37,579 bases of DNA, from the NCBI GenBank assembly GCA_020437385.1, contig JAGQWL010000015.1:1-37579 (forward strand), read 5' to 3'. Under the pieces are notes generated by a model. The model was not told where the DNA came from and did not search any database. It saw only the letters and a program-made list of their open reading frames with translations. Positions 8,301 to 16,753 of the stretch are shown here, piece by piece; the first letter of the stretch is position 1, and each line of letters starts with the position of its first letter. Source of the stretch: Bacteroidota bacterium (GTDB taxonomy: Bacteria; Bacteroidota; Rhodothermia; Rhodothermales; JABDKH01). Both the position numbers and the translations under genes were made by a program.

Positions 8301-11300
8301 TACGTCGCGCCTTTTCGAAATGACGCCGTATCGTGCGCCAATGGTGTCGCACGCTTCTCCACATTCGCAGTCAGATACCTTCCCGAGCGAACGGCAACGG
8401 TCTGCGCGGCGGGACCCCGTTTCAGGAGCGTCACCAGGGCCGCGATTGATTCTTTGGAGCGGTCACCAACGTCCACGTGACTGAATTCCATCGCCGGGAC
8501 CTCCTTGCCAATAACGCCGCAAGGACCCGCCACGAGATTCCCAGCCGGGTTGGAGACGGGATCCTTCGCCGACGTCGATAGCGATGATTCGCTCAGCGCA
8601 TAGACGCGTATGCTCTCGAGGTCAACCTCGACGGCCGCCTGAGCGAGCCACAAAAGCGAAAAGAAGTTGCGATCGATCGCGGCGTCCAACGAGTGCGAAT
8701 CGTCGGTAGGCCAGAGATTCAGGATGTCGGTCGGCTGCTGCCCGATCGATACCAGATGACTGAGGAGCTTGAAGTAGTCCTCCTTTTCTCCCGGGCGAAT
8801 GCGAGATTCCATGTCACCGAATGCCGGTTCCTCAGCCTGCCGCACGACGTGGACCGATGTCCCAGCGCCGCTGAGCGGACTGTCAACCGGTTCCTGGAGT
8901 GACTCGAGCAGCCCATCGGGTGCGGCGTTCGCGAACACCAGCCAGCGCCGGGCGCCATAGACCCTTTCGACCGGGGGGGTCATCGGCCGCCATTGAATCT
9001 CGTGGATCCAGTCATCGACATTCGAACTCTTCACAGGTTCGTGAGGAGCTGCCGCATCGTTATCGTCCGGCGCGGGCGAAGACTGTCCCTTGCCGGGTTC
9101 GATCCAGTAGCGGCTTCTTTCGAAAGGGTACGTTGGCAGCGGAATTCTGCGAGAGTATTCGTCGTTAAGCAGGTTGCCCCATTCCGGTGTCGCGCCGGCT
9201 CCCCAGATTGCACCGACAGCCTCGAAGAAGACGGCGTCGTCATCGGCGACATCCTTGGGGTGTCGCATCGTTGTGACGGCCGCCGGCGAGTCCTGCGTGC
9301 GATGCATATCTGCAAGCGTAGCAAGTGTTCGGCCTGGACCGACTTCGATGAGGATCGGATTCGCTGATTCCAGCAACGTGGCAATGCCGTCGCTGAAGCG
9401 TACCGTTTCGCGGATGTGTCGCGTCCAGTATTCGGGTGACATCGCTTCATCCGCCGTGATCCACGTGCCGGTAACGTTCGAGATGAACGGAATACCCGGT
9501 TCCGAGAACTGGATGTTGGAAACAAACTCGTGAAAGGCGTCAAGGATCGACTCGACCATTGCCGAGTGGGCGGCAACATCAATTCGGACTCGCTGGAAGT
9601 CGATGTCTGCATCGGTCAACGATTGCTCGAGGCGCTCGATCGATGCAACCGGGCCTGCAACGACGTTCAGCGTCGGTGCATTCTGGGCAGCGATACTCAG
9701 TTCTTCTCCGGTGTATCGGAGCACGGTCTCGCGATCTGCAAATACGCTCAGCATCGCGCCCGCATCAAGCGTTTCGAACAGACGTCCACGGGTGTACACG
9801 AGGGAAAGGGCATCTTCCAGCGAGAAGACTCCTGAAAGACAGGCAGCGACATACTCGCCCATGCTGTGACCTGTCATTCCATCCGGACGGATTCCCAGGG
9901 ACATCAGGAGACGGGCCGCGGCGAATTCCACGGAAAAGAGGGCGGGCAGCGACAGGAGGGGTGCCTGAAGGGGCTCAGCCGAATCCGTGTTCGCGTCCGG
10001 AACCAGGATCGGTTTCAGGTCGACGCCGTGCGCCTGCTTCATGTGCGCAATGCAACGGTCAATCGTGTTGCGGTACACCTCGTGTGCGCGGTAGAGTCCG
10101 GCGCCCATCTGCCGATGCTGTGCACCGCCGCCGGCAAACATAAAGATGCGGGTCGGTGAGTCGCCGGCCTTGCGAATACGAGAGCGATCGATGGATGACA
10201 GAGCGTCGATCACCTCATCGATCGTCTTTCCGCTTACCGCAGTACGGAAGTCATACGCTCGCCGGCCACGAGCCATCGTGTAGGCGACGTCGTCAAGATC
10301 GGCTTCCGGATTGGCAACCAGGTGGTCGCGCAGTCTTGCAGCGGCCGCGAGGACAGCCGATTCACTTCGGGCGGACAGCGGCACGAGGACGCGCTTCTGC
10401 GTTTTCGGCTCACGCGTGACGGACGGTGCTTGTTCGAGGATGACGTGCGCGTTCGTGCCGCCGACACCGAGCGAACTGACTCCTGCCCGCCGGATGCCGC
10501 CGGGAGGTGTCCACTTGACCAGTCTGTTGTTGACAAAGAAGGGGGAGTTCTCGATTCCCAGCTTTGGGTTCGGCTCGTTGTAATGGAGCGTTGGGGGAAT
10601 CTCGGCGTGTGAGATGGCGAGAGACGCTTTGATCAAACTCGCGACGCCTGCAGCCGTGTCAAGGTGGCCGATATTGGTCTTGACTGAGCCGAGGGCGCAA
10701 TACCCACGCTTGTCGTTTGCGCTGCCGTATGCCTGGGTCAGCGCGGCCAGTTCGATCGGATCTCCAACGGGTGTTCCGGTTCCGTGCGCTTCGACGTATG
10801 TGACCGACGCCGGATCAACTTCCGCTATTTCAATTGCCTCGGCGATGGCTTGTGCCTGCCCGTCCACGCTGGGGGCGAGATAGCTCACCTTGACCGAGCC
10901 ATCGTTGTTCACAGCCGAGCCACGAACAATTGAATGGATCGTGTCACGGTCGCGAATGGCATCGTCAAGACGCTTCAGGACGACGAGGCCCACGCCGCTG
11001 CCGAAGACGGTACCCTCGGCATCGGCATCGAAGGCTCGACAGTGCCCATCCGGCGAAAGAATCTCGCCGTCCTGGTAGAGGTAGCCTTTCTGCTGATCGA
11101 TCTGGATCGTAACGCCGCCGGCCAACGCCATATCGCACTCTCCGCTGAGCAGGTGCTGAGACGCCAGGTGCACTGCAACGAGTGAGGTGGAGCACGCGGT
11201 CTGAACGTTGATGCTTGGACCCTTGAGGTTAAACAGGTAAGAAGCCCGCGTCGTCAGAAAGTCCTTGTCGTTCCCCGTGTGTCGAACGAGGAACTCGCCG

Positions 11301-11746
11301 ACCGAGTGCATCAGTTCCGGGTTCGTGACGAGATTGTACATCATGTACGCCGTCATCCCGGAGCCCGCGAAGACGCCGATCGAGCCGTCGAACTGGGCCG
11401 GATCGTATCCTGCGTGTTCGAGTGCTTCCCAGCAGCATTCAAGGAAGAAGCGATGCTGGGGGTCCATTATGGCCGCTTCGCGCGGAGAGAACCCGAAAAA
11501 GCCTGCATCGAAATACTCGATGTCGTCGAGTACACCGTTAGCCGGAACGTAATTCGGATCGCGAATCAGCTTCTCCGGGACTCCGTTGCCGCGAAGCTCC
11601 TGCTCCGAAAAGAACCGGATCGATTCGATTCCGTCACGAAGATTCGCCCAGTAATCGTCTACAGACGAGGCACCGGGAAAGCGGCACGCCATGCCAACGA
11701 TGGCGATCTCACTTCCGTTGTAGACGATATCCTTATCCATGTCCAA
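5345..11746 (-). CDS. Type I polyketide synthase module KS-AT-KR-DH-ACP-TE
   Basis: 2133 residues, 10 bp downstream of the NRPS gene. KS about 10-440 has a full triad (Cys185 in TACSTS, His321 in EAHGTGT, His361 in KTNIGH). AT about 535-830 has Ser628 in GHSMGE; its specificity motif reads VAAHS near 724-728, neither the malonyl HAFH nor the methylmalonyl YASH form. The post-AT linker PTYPFERSRYW ends near 881. KR about 1145-1345 has TGGAGGIS, an LDD motif (B-type), Lys1274, Ser1298/Ser1300, Tyr1311 and Asn1315. DH about 1375-1640 lies after the KR, with His1393 and Asp1555 in HPALLD. The carrier about 1722-1800 has Ser1758 in LGGHSL. TE about 1835-2095 has Ser1918 in GYSGGG, Asp1945 and His2074. 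The enzyme should add one malonyl-derived unit to the aminoacyl chain from the NRPS, reduce it, dehydrate it and release it as acid or lactam. Finished by its own TE, it is probably the last module. Confidence 0.93.
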   Translation of the reverse strand: MDMDKDIVYNGSEIAIVGMACRFPGASSVDDYWANLRDGIESIRFFSEQELRGNGVPEKLIRDPNYVPANGVLDDIEYFDAGFFGFSPREAAIMDPQHRFFLECCWEALEHAGYDPAQFDGSIGVFAGSGMTAYMMYNLVTNPELMHSVGEFLVRHTGNDKDFLTTRASYLFNLKGPSINVQTACSTSLVAVHLASQHLLSGECDMALAGGVTIQIDQQKGYLYQDGEILSPDGHCRAFDADAEGTVFGSGVGLVVLKRLDDAIRDRDTIHSIVRGSAVNNDGSVKVSYLAPSVDGQAQAIAEAIEIAEVDPASVTYVEAHGTGTPVGDPIELAALTQAYGSANDKRGYCALGSVKTNIGHLDTAAGVASLIKASLAISHAEIPPTLHYNEPNPKLGIENSPFFVNNRLVKWTPPGGIRRAGVSSLGVGGTNAHVILEQAPSVTREPKTQKRVLVPLSARSESAVLAAAARLRDHLVANPEADLDDVAYTMARGRRAYDFRTAVSGKTIDEVIDALSSIDRSRIRKAGDSPTRIFMFAGGGAQHRQMGAGLYRAHEVYRNTIDRCIAHMKQAHGVDLKPILVPDANTDSAEPLQAPLLSLPALFSVEFAAARLLMSLGIRPDGMTGHSMGEYVAACLSGVFSLEDALSLVYTRGRLFETLDAGAMLSVFADRETVLRYTGEELSIAAQNAPTLNVVAGPVASIERLEQSLTDADIDFQRVRIDVAAHSAMVESILDAFHEFVSNIQFSEPGIPFISNVTGTWITADEAMSPEYWTRHIRETVRFSDGIATLLESANPILIEVGPGRTLATLADMHRTQDSPAAVTTMRHPKDVADDDAVFFEAVGAIWGAGATPEWGNLLNDEYSRRIPLPTYPFERSRYWIEPGKGQSSPAPDDNDAAAPHEPVKSSNVDDWIHEIQWRPMTPPVERVYGARRWLVFANAAPDGLLESLQEPVDSPLSGAGTSVHVVRQAEEPAFGDMESRIRPGEKEDYFKLLSHLVSIGQQPTDILNLWPTDDSHSLDAAIDRNFFSLLWLAQAAVEVDLESIRVYALSESSLSTSAKDPVSNPAGNLVAGPCGVIGKEVPAMEFSHVDVGDRSKESIAALVTLLKRGPAAQTVAVRSGRYLTANVEKRATPLAHDTASFRKGATYVITGGAGGISTALADLIGQKYGARIVLVGRTPLPDKSVWAARRDKSDLGADVEQKVARMAALSRSIDVDYVAADVTDRDAIRRAFNGIVDTFGEIDGVLHAAGLLDDGPALAKTAGAARSVLAPKTAGALAVIDAAKSSGARFVELFSSTSAVIAAAGQVDYVSANSFMDSLAASVGDGVTAVRAIRWGMWRNLGMTSRPDADSTPDEAESLDSHVFSSVLRKGSGSIYQIRLSTADHWFVNEHRLWTGQALAPGTLIVELVRSAIQLETGRNNCRITDLVFAETLSVPDGVTVNVGVEVTGTRNGNYDVVVTSEQDGLRVDHAFASAGPLEGPPDEDFADRYEQDLRRPASDEKSKQERWLDFGPRWHCLESSRYGSGRAEAVVELPDSYRKETLEFGLHPALLDIATGFALPLDSGYESHEDLYVPITYREIRTFGTLPPRFLSHARLATEEHAHPDFVTIDYRLVSEDGTVVAAIDGFAMKRVDAAEVARALGDAEASLGQMSLLDLGARFGIEPEEGLIALERCLSLDTPAPIVSSIRWSDVQSAVERSTRNERPASESSPTVSAEKRIGPRDAIERSLVDLWASLLGVTEIGIKDDFFDLGGHSLIAVRLFTRIRRDHGVDLSLATLFQAPTIEKCAALIRSELGLPEPQQHSSEGPSEASNGSQSVEGNALAPRRSGWTPLVPIRESGTRMPFYCVHGAGGNVLNFTSLSRLLGPDQPFFGLQARGVDGIQEPAATIEEMAEDYVDAVVSHDPDGPYLIGGYSGGGVVAFEMAKRLRARNKQVRAVVMLDTFCPTLPKAPQRPGESKVSRHLSHFRQSPVRYLGRYALGRYRFERNRLRKTYANFLTKFGRPLPIELREFKMISAYHAAQDRYQPSQYDGKVILITAETREAEFSHVGPDMGWAQWIPHLEVITSPGDHDTLFREPHVIKLVEHFNEAVDRLTGMVGSTGDGAGRGAGLKSDRMASRAEEMSDDAGVR

Positions 11747-11756
11747 CGCTTCGTGC

Positions 11757-14700
11757 CTAACGTCCTCTCCGGTTCATGGCAGCCCGTCTTGCCTCTGCCC
11801 TGGATGATCCGCGGGCGACGGCTGAGTTCTCCTCGGATTCGCCGTTTCCGGCCAGATGTGCCGCGAAGGTACGGATCGTCGGATACCTGAAAAGATCGAT
11901 CAGCGAAAGCGTTTGACCAAGTACCTCGCTGAGCCTCGCGTTGACCTGCACAGCAAGGAGGGAGTGTCCACCGATGTCGAAGAAGTTGTCAGTGACTCCA
12001 ACCGAGTCTGCTTCGAGTACGTCCTTCCAAACGCCCGCAATCGTCGTCTCCAGGTCGCTCTCGGGGGCAACGGTCGCTGCCGGTTTCGCTTCCGTGGTTC
12101 TGCTCTTGGGCGTCTGTTTCGCCAACGCATTCCGGTCCAGTTTGCCATTCGGCGTACGGGGGAATGATGCGAGGACGACGAATTGAGACGGAACCATGTA
12201 TGGAGGGAGCTGTCGGTCCAGCCGCTGCCGTGCCGCACTCTGTTCGAACGAGCCGTCCGCCGTTTCGACCACGTACGCTACGATGACCGGGTCCGTAGTT
12301 CGTCGTTCGACGACCACTGCCGTCTCGGCAACGCTATCCAACTGTCGCAGCGCCTTTTCGATTTCGTCCAACTCGATTCTGTAGCCGCGCACTTTGACCT
12401 GATGGTCATTGCGGCCGAGGAACTGAAGCAGTCCGTCCTCGGTGAACCGGCAGAGGTCGCCGGTACGATACATTCTTCCACCACGCGGACTGAACGGATC
12501 TGGTACAAAGCGCTCGTCGGTCAAGTCCGACCGATTCAGGTAGCCGGCTGTAACGCCGTCGCCGCCGATGAAAAGTTCACCCGTGACGCCGGTCGGAACC
12601 GGCGATCCGTCGAGACCGAGGACATAGACGGTGTTATTGGCCAGTGGACGGCCGATGGGCATCGAGCGTTCCGAGCCGGTCACCTCATAGGATGTCGACC
12701 AGACCGTCGTTTCCGTCGGACCATACATGTTCGTAACGGTTCCGGGCGCGAGTTCCTTGATCTGCCGCGCGAGGTCGGTGTCGAGCGCCTCTCCGCCAAC
12801 AAGGAAGTGCTGCAGCCTGCCCAACACTTCGCGGCCTTCCGGATCTGCGACAAGCATTCGAGCCATGGAAGGTGTGCACTGAAGATGTGTAACGCCCTCC
12901 CGGATCGCCAGCTCATACATCGAGATGGCGGATTCGGCTTCCGCCGCCGTTCGACCCACGACAAACGGTGCGGATGAACCGCCGTAGCCGTCCCCGCCCG
13001 TCACTGGCGCCGTGACTGGAGCCGTAGTTACCGGATTGCTTTCCTTCAAGAGGCGCGCAAGTTCGGGAAGGCTGCTCAGTACGAGTTCCGTATCGACGCC
13101 GAAGTCGACAAGACACCCGATTTCATCAACGCCAATCTCTTTCAATCGATCAACGAACGGCGCACACGTTTCCACCGATCCAAACAGACCGCTGGACTCG
13201 AAGTATCGTTCAAACGCGTAGTCCAGAATCGCATCGCGATCACCGTCCGACAAGTGCTCCATCGAGAAGCGGCCTTCGTTCGTCATCGTCATTTCCTTGA
13301 ATGTCGGAAACGTCCATGCCGCCTCTTTGACGAGGTTCATTGCCGTACCCAGGTACGCCTTCATTGCGTCGCGCACAATCTCGCGAACCGAGTCCACCGA
13401 ATCGCCGATGAACGTGTGAAGCATGAGGGTGATCTTGCCGCCCGAAAGCCCCTTCGCCTTCTGCGTATCGCGGTAGAGCGCGATCTTCTCCGCAAGTTCC
13501 TCGACCGACTGCCCAAGCAAATGCGTGAGAACATTGTAGCCGTTCTCGGCACCAAGTCGGAATGTTTCAGGGTTGCCGGCTGCCGTTATCCATACCGGCA
13601 GTTCCTGCTGCACAGGTCGCGGCAGCGTGCGGACGGAGACGTTCTTACCGTCTGCCTTCGGAAACTCAACGGCCTCGCCCCTCCACAAGCGCTGAACGAC
13701 CTCGATCTGCTCGAACATGATCTCCTTGCGTCGCTCCCAGTTCGCCGGCTGCAGAAGGAAGTCGTTGGGCTGCCATCCGGCGGCGAACGAGATGTCCACC
13801 CGGCCCCCTGAAAGGTTGTCAACCATGGCCCATTCTTCGGCCATGCGCACTGGATGGTGCAGCGGCGAGACGAGGCTGCCCGCACGAAGTCTCACGTTAG
13901 ACGAAATCGTTGCGAGAGCGGCGTTTGTGACTGCTGAATTTGGATAGAGCCCTCCGAAAGAGTGGAAATGCCGTTCCGGTGACCAGATGGCCACGAACCC
14001 GTGCTCATCTGCAAAGCGGGTCGACTCAAGCAGCAGGCGATACTGATCTCGCTGTCCATGCAGCTCCGAACTGGAGGCGGCAAAGAAGAAGAGGCTGAAG
14101 TCGATCGGCTGCTCCCGATGCGGGAGCGACGAATCCTCTCGCGTTGGCTTGACCGGGGAACCGAGAACCACCTTGTACCCGCGTGTAAGCGTCCAGAGCA
14201 ACTCCAATACACTGATGTCGAACGACAGGCTGGTCACGGCGAGCCACGTCCCACCGTCAGGTCGAAGCACTTCGTCCATCGCCACAAAAAAGTTGGCGAC
14301 GTTTCGATGCCGAACCATCACGCCCTTCGGCGCGCCGGTCGATCCGGAGGTGTGAATGACATACGCGAGATCGTCTTTGTCGGTCGCCGGTTCTTCATAC
14401 GTGGCCGGCAGATTCCAGTCTACTTCATCGAGGACCAGCGGCTCCCGGCTCTGATCGCTGAAGAGACCCCGGTAGCGGCGCAGACACAGGAGATCGGCAA
14501 CCGCTGCATCCTCCGAAATAAAATGGAGGCGCTCACGCGGAAAATCCGGGTCCAGCGGCACGTAAGCGGCGCCCGTCTTCAGAATGCCCAGCACGCCGAC
14601 GATCAGATGCGACGACCGATCCGAGCAGATGCCGACTCTGTCACCACGCTTGACGCCGCGTTTTCGAAGCAGATGCGACAGCAGCGTGGATCGCCTGTCG

Positions 14701-16460
14701 AGCTCGGAATACGTGAGACGCTCACGTTGTGTGACGATCGCAAGTTCGTCTGGCGCGCGCTCAGCAGCCGTCCTGAACTGACGGTGGATGGATGCGGGTT
14801 CATAGGAAACAGAGGTCCTGTTCCATGTTTCCACGATCTGCTTGTAGGTGTCGCGATCAAGAAGCCCGATGCTGCCAAACTTCTGCTCCGGATTCCGCGC
14901 CGCATACGTGCTGAAGTGACGGAACTGGGACACGAGTCGTGCTCGCGCATCCGTATCCAGTAGATCAGCGCGCATGACAAACCAGATGCGCCCGTCTTTC
15001 GAGACTGTCACAGCGAGAACGGCTGAGCGCGATGGCTGAGCCGCGTCTTCGGCAAATGAAAGCTCTACCGTTTCGAAGGGCTCGGCCTCGCGGAGTCGCG
15101 GATACCGCAGAAGCAGATCGCCTGAATGGCCGGCAAACGTCTGGTAGTGCGAGAGACGCTTCGTGGCCCTGCCGATCAATTCTCCGACGCTCGTTTCAGC
15201 GCTCCCGAAATCAAAGCGTGCCAGCGACGATGCCCGGTATAAACCGGCCATTTCGTCCTCCGGTGGTGAAGCGGCGATCCGTAGGTCCACCCGAGCCTGA
15301 TTACACAGCTTTGCAAGAAAGGCGGCCACGACGGCCGCAGACGAAACGGCCGGCGATACTTTTCGACCAGTCGGTACGTCCGCAGGGAGGAGTTCAACCG
15401 TATCGACGGCAACCTGCCCGGCCGACACCCTGGCCTCTGCATAGGGAACGATTGCTGGTTGCGGGTCAAGTAAGGCACGAACCATCCCGTGGTCGTGACG
15501 AGCGGCAGTCGTATCAATTTGGGCGAGTCGCTCGACATCCGGCACTGCGAACGCTTTTAGCTGATCCCCTGGAAACAGGGCCATCGACAGATCGGCAGCC
15601 TGCGGAACGTCATCGCCAATGCTGTGCAAGCTGCTGAGTCGGACGTCGTTGGAGGACGTTCCGACGACGACTGAATTCTTGTCTACCGACACAACGTGAC
15701 CGGCCTTGCCGGCGGATCCCGCGAGGACCTCAGCCTTTCCAACTGAGACGAAGCCCCCCGGCACTTTCATCTTTGCCGTCGCGACAGGGTTGTCATATGT
15801 ACCAAAATCCAGGCTGCGAACCAGTCGCGCGATCGAATCCGCGTCCTGTTCAAAGTCTATCACGCCGCCATGAGGGGGCCGATGGTACCTGCCAAAATAC
15901 TGGCCTGGGCCTGTTTGTTCGCGCCCGGCAAGACGCCGTTCCTCCAGCATTTCCAACAGTCGGCCGAAAGACGAGATACCGGCTTCGTAGCACTTCGTGT
16001 TGAGCGAAAAGGCCGTCTCGCCATCCGCGACCGAGATTTCCTCTTCAACGAGTACATCCCCTTCGTCAACCGCCGCCTTCATGAGATGCCACGAAACCGC
16101 GTGTCGACTGACCCCGTCTGCAAGGGCCCAGGTCGTTACGTTGAGGCCGGCATAATCCGGCAGGGGGCCGTCGTGAAAATTGATGGCCGCCACCCGAGGA
16201 AGGGATAACGCCTCCTCGGCGATGATACTCAGATTGGTGATACTCAGAAGATAATCGAAAGGGGTTGCCGCCAGGACTAGCGCGTAAGGGACATCCGAGT
16301 CGATAACCTTGAGCGATTGAGACTCGGCCCAATCTCGAATTCGCGGGGCATTCGATACGACTCCCAGGATCTCATGTCCGGCAGACATGATCGATCCCGC
16401 ACACTGAATCAGCAGCGATTCACTGCCGATGAGGTAACAAGAAAATTTGCTGTTTTCCAT
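11757..16460 (-). CDS. NRPS loading module: formyltransferase - partial C - A(Gly, with embedded monooxygenase) - PCP
   Basis: 1567 residues from ATG 16460. Formyltransferase domain about 1-200 has the catalytic trio Asn94, His96 and Asp132 (NFHDGPLPDYAG, VDEGDVL), with its small C-terminal subdomain to about 300. Residues about 340-545 resemble only the C-terminal lobe of a condensation domain, ending in the usual C-A linker (IVETWNRTSVSYEP); no HHxxxDG motif is present. The adenylation domain starts near 555: A3 HTSGSTGAPKGV, A4 SFDIS at 746-750. A luciferase-like flavin monooxygenase (about 785-1140; WSPERHFHSFGG, SFAAGWQPNDF) is inserted, then A5 MYGPTETTVW at 1245, A7 YRTGDL, A8 and A10 Lys1440. 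The ten-residue pocket read by eye is D-I-L-Q-L-G-M-V-W-K, close to known glycine codes. The PCP Ser is 1500 (IGGHSL). It should load glycine, formylate it and possibly oxidise it before transfer to the PKS. Confidence 0.92.
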   Translation of the reverse strand: MENSKFSCYLIGSESLLIQCAGSIMSAGHEILGVVSNAPRIRDWAESQSLKVIDSDVPYALVLAATPFDYLLSITNLSIIAEEALSLPRVAAINFHDGPLPDYAGLNVTTWALADGVSRHAVSWHLMKAAVDEGDVLVEEEISVADGETAFSLNTKCYEAGISSFGRLLEMLEERRLAGREQTGPGQYFGRYHRPPHGGVIDFEQDADSIARLVRSLDFGTYDNPVATAKMKVPGGFVSVGKAEVLAGSAGKAGHVVSVDKNSVVVGTSSNDVRLSSLHSIGDDVPQAADLSMALFPGDQLKAFAVPDVERLAQIDTTAARHDHGMVRALLDPQPAIVPYAEARVSAGQVAVDTVELLPADVPTGRKVSPAVSSAAVVAAFLAKLCNQARVDLRIAASPPEDEMAGLYRASSLARFDFGSAETSVGELIGRATKRLSHYQTFAGHSGDLLLRYPRLREAEPFETVELSFAEDAAQPSRSAVLAVTVSKDGRIWFVMRADLLDTDARARLVSQFRHFSTYAARNPEQKFGSIGLLDRDTYKQIVETWNRTSVSYEPASIHRQFRTAAERAPDELAIVTQRERLTYSELDRRSTLLSHLLRKRGVKRGDRVGICSDRSSHLIVGVLGILKTGAAYVPLDPDFPRERLHFISEDAAVADLLCLRRYRGLFSDQSREPLVLDEVDWNLPATYEEPATDKDDLAYVIHTSGSTGAPKGVMVRHRNVANFFVAMDEVLRPDGGTWLAVTSLSFDISVLELLWTLTRGYKVVLGSPVKPTREDSSLPHREQPIDFSLFFFAASSSELHGQRDQYRLLLESTRFADEHGFVAIWSPERHFHSFGGLYPNSAVTNAALATISSNVRLRAGSLVSPLHHPVRMAEEWAMVDNLSGGRVDISFAAGWQPNDFLLQPANWERRKEIMFEQIEVVQRLWRGEAVEFPKADGKNVSVRTLPRPVQQELPVWITAAGNPETFRLGAENGYNVLTHLLGQSVEELAEKIALYRDTQKAKGLSGGKITLMLHTFIGDSVDSVREIVRDAMKAYLGTAMNLVKEAAWTFPTFKEMTMTNEGRFSMEHLSDGDRDAILDYAFERYFESSGLFGSVETCAPFVDRLKEIGVDEIGCLVDFGVDTELVLSSLPELARLLKESNPVTTAPVTAPVTGGDGYGGSSAPFVVGRTAAEAESAISMYELAIREGVTHLQCTPSMARMLVADPEGREVLGRLQHFLVGGEALDTDLARQIKELAPGTVTNMYGPTETTVWSTSYEVTGSERSMPIGRPLANNTVYVLGLDGSPVPTGVTGELFIGGDGVTAGYLNRSDLTDERFVPDPFSPRGGRMYRTGDLCRFTEDGLLQFLGRNDHQVKVRGYRIELDEIEKALRQLDSVAETAVVVERRTTDPVIVAYVVETADGSFEQSAARQRLDRQLPPYMVPSQFVVLASFPRTPNGKLDRNALAKQTPKSRTTEAKPAATVAPESDLETTIAGVWKDVLEADSVGVTDNFFDIGGHSLLAVQVNARLSEVLGQTLSLIDLFRYPTIRTFAAHLAGNGESEENSAVARGSSRAEARRAAMNRRGR

Positions 16461-16753
16461 TCGGTATGACGAACGACACGGTTGAGCGGGCCACCGACGG
16501 GCTTCCGGCCGGCGGGGCCGATTATGCGAACGGCCTATCAGGTTACTTATCGGCGATTAAGGCGCTTTGTGAAGCATCCTGAGTCGGACTCATTGCAGTG
16601 TGGATGTGCGCAATAAGGTCGGAATTCCTCTATAGAAGCGGATTATTGCCGCGAATCCGGTCGTCGCGGTATTGGCGCCATCGAATTTTACAACGTGGTG
16701 AAATGGTAACTTCGAACCTTCATCCGTGTTTCAGGCACCCGGAAGCGCTTTCT
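16461..16753. other. Intergenic region upstream of the NRPS-PKS operon
   Basis: About 293 bp between the NRPS start and the end of the beta-helix gene, both on the minus strand. It must hold the promoter of the assembly-line operon unless that is read through from upstream. It is more AT-rich than its surroundings near 16610-16700 (for example a run reading TTGTAAAATTCG on the minus strand at about 16681-16692). I see no strong Shine-Dalgarno before the ATG at 16460 and no convincing -33/-7 pair, operator or terminator. Confidence 0.4.

Noticed and set aside
7331-8323. 330-codon open frame on the plus strand inside the PKS gene
   Set aside because: It is antisense to the KR-DH region, whose protein sequence carries clear conserved motifs. 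The plus-strand translation is rich in Arg and Cys with no domain character, as expected for shadow frames in GC-rich coding DNA.
14001-14963. 320-codon open frame on the plus strand inside the NRPS gene
   Set aside because: It lies opposite the A domain and the start of the inserted oxygenase; no recognisable fold and no start-site signal. A shadow of a strongly conserved gene.
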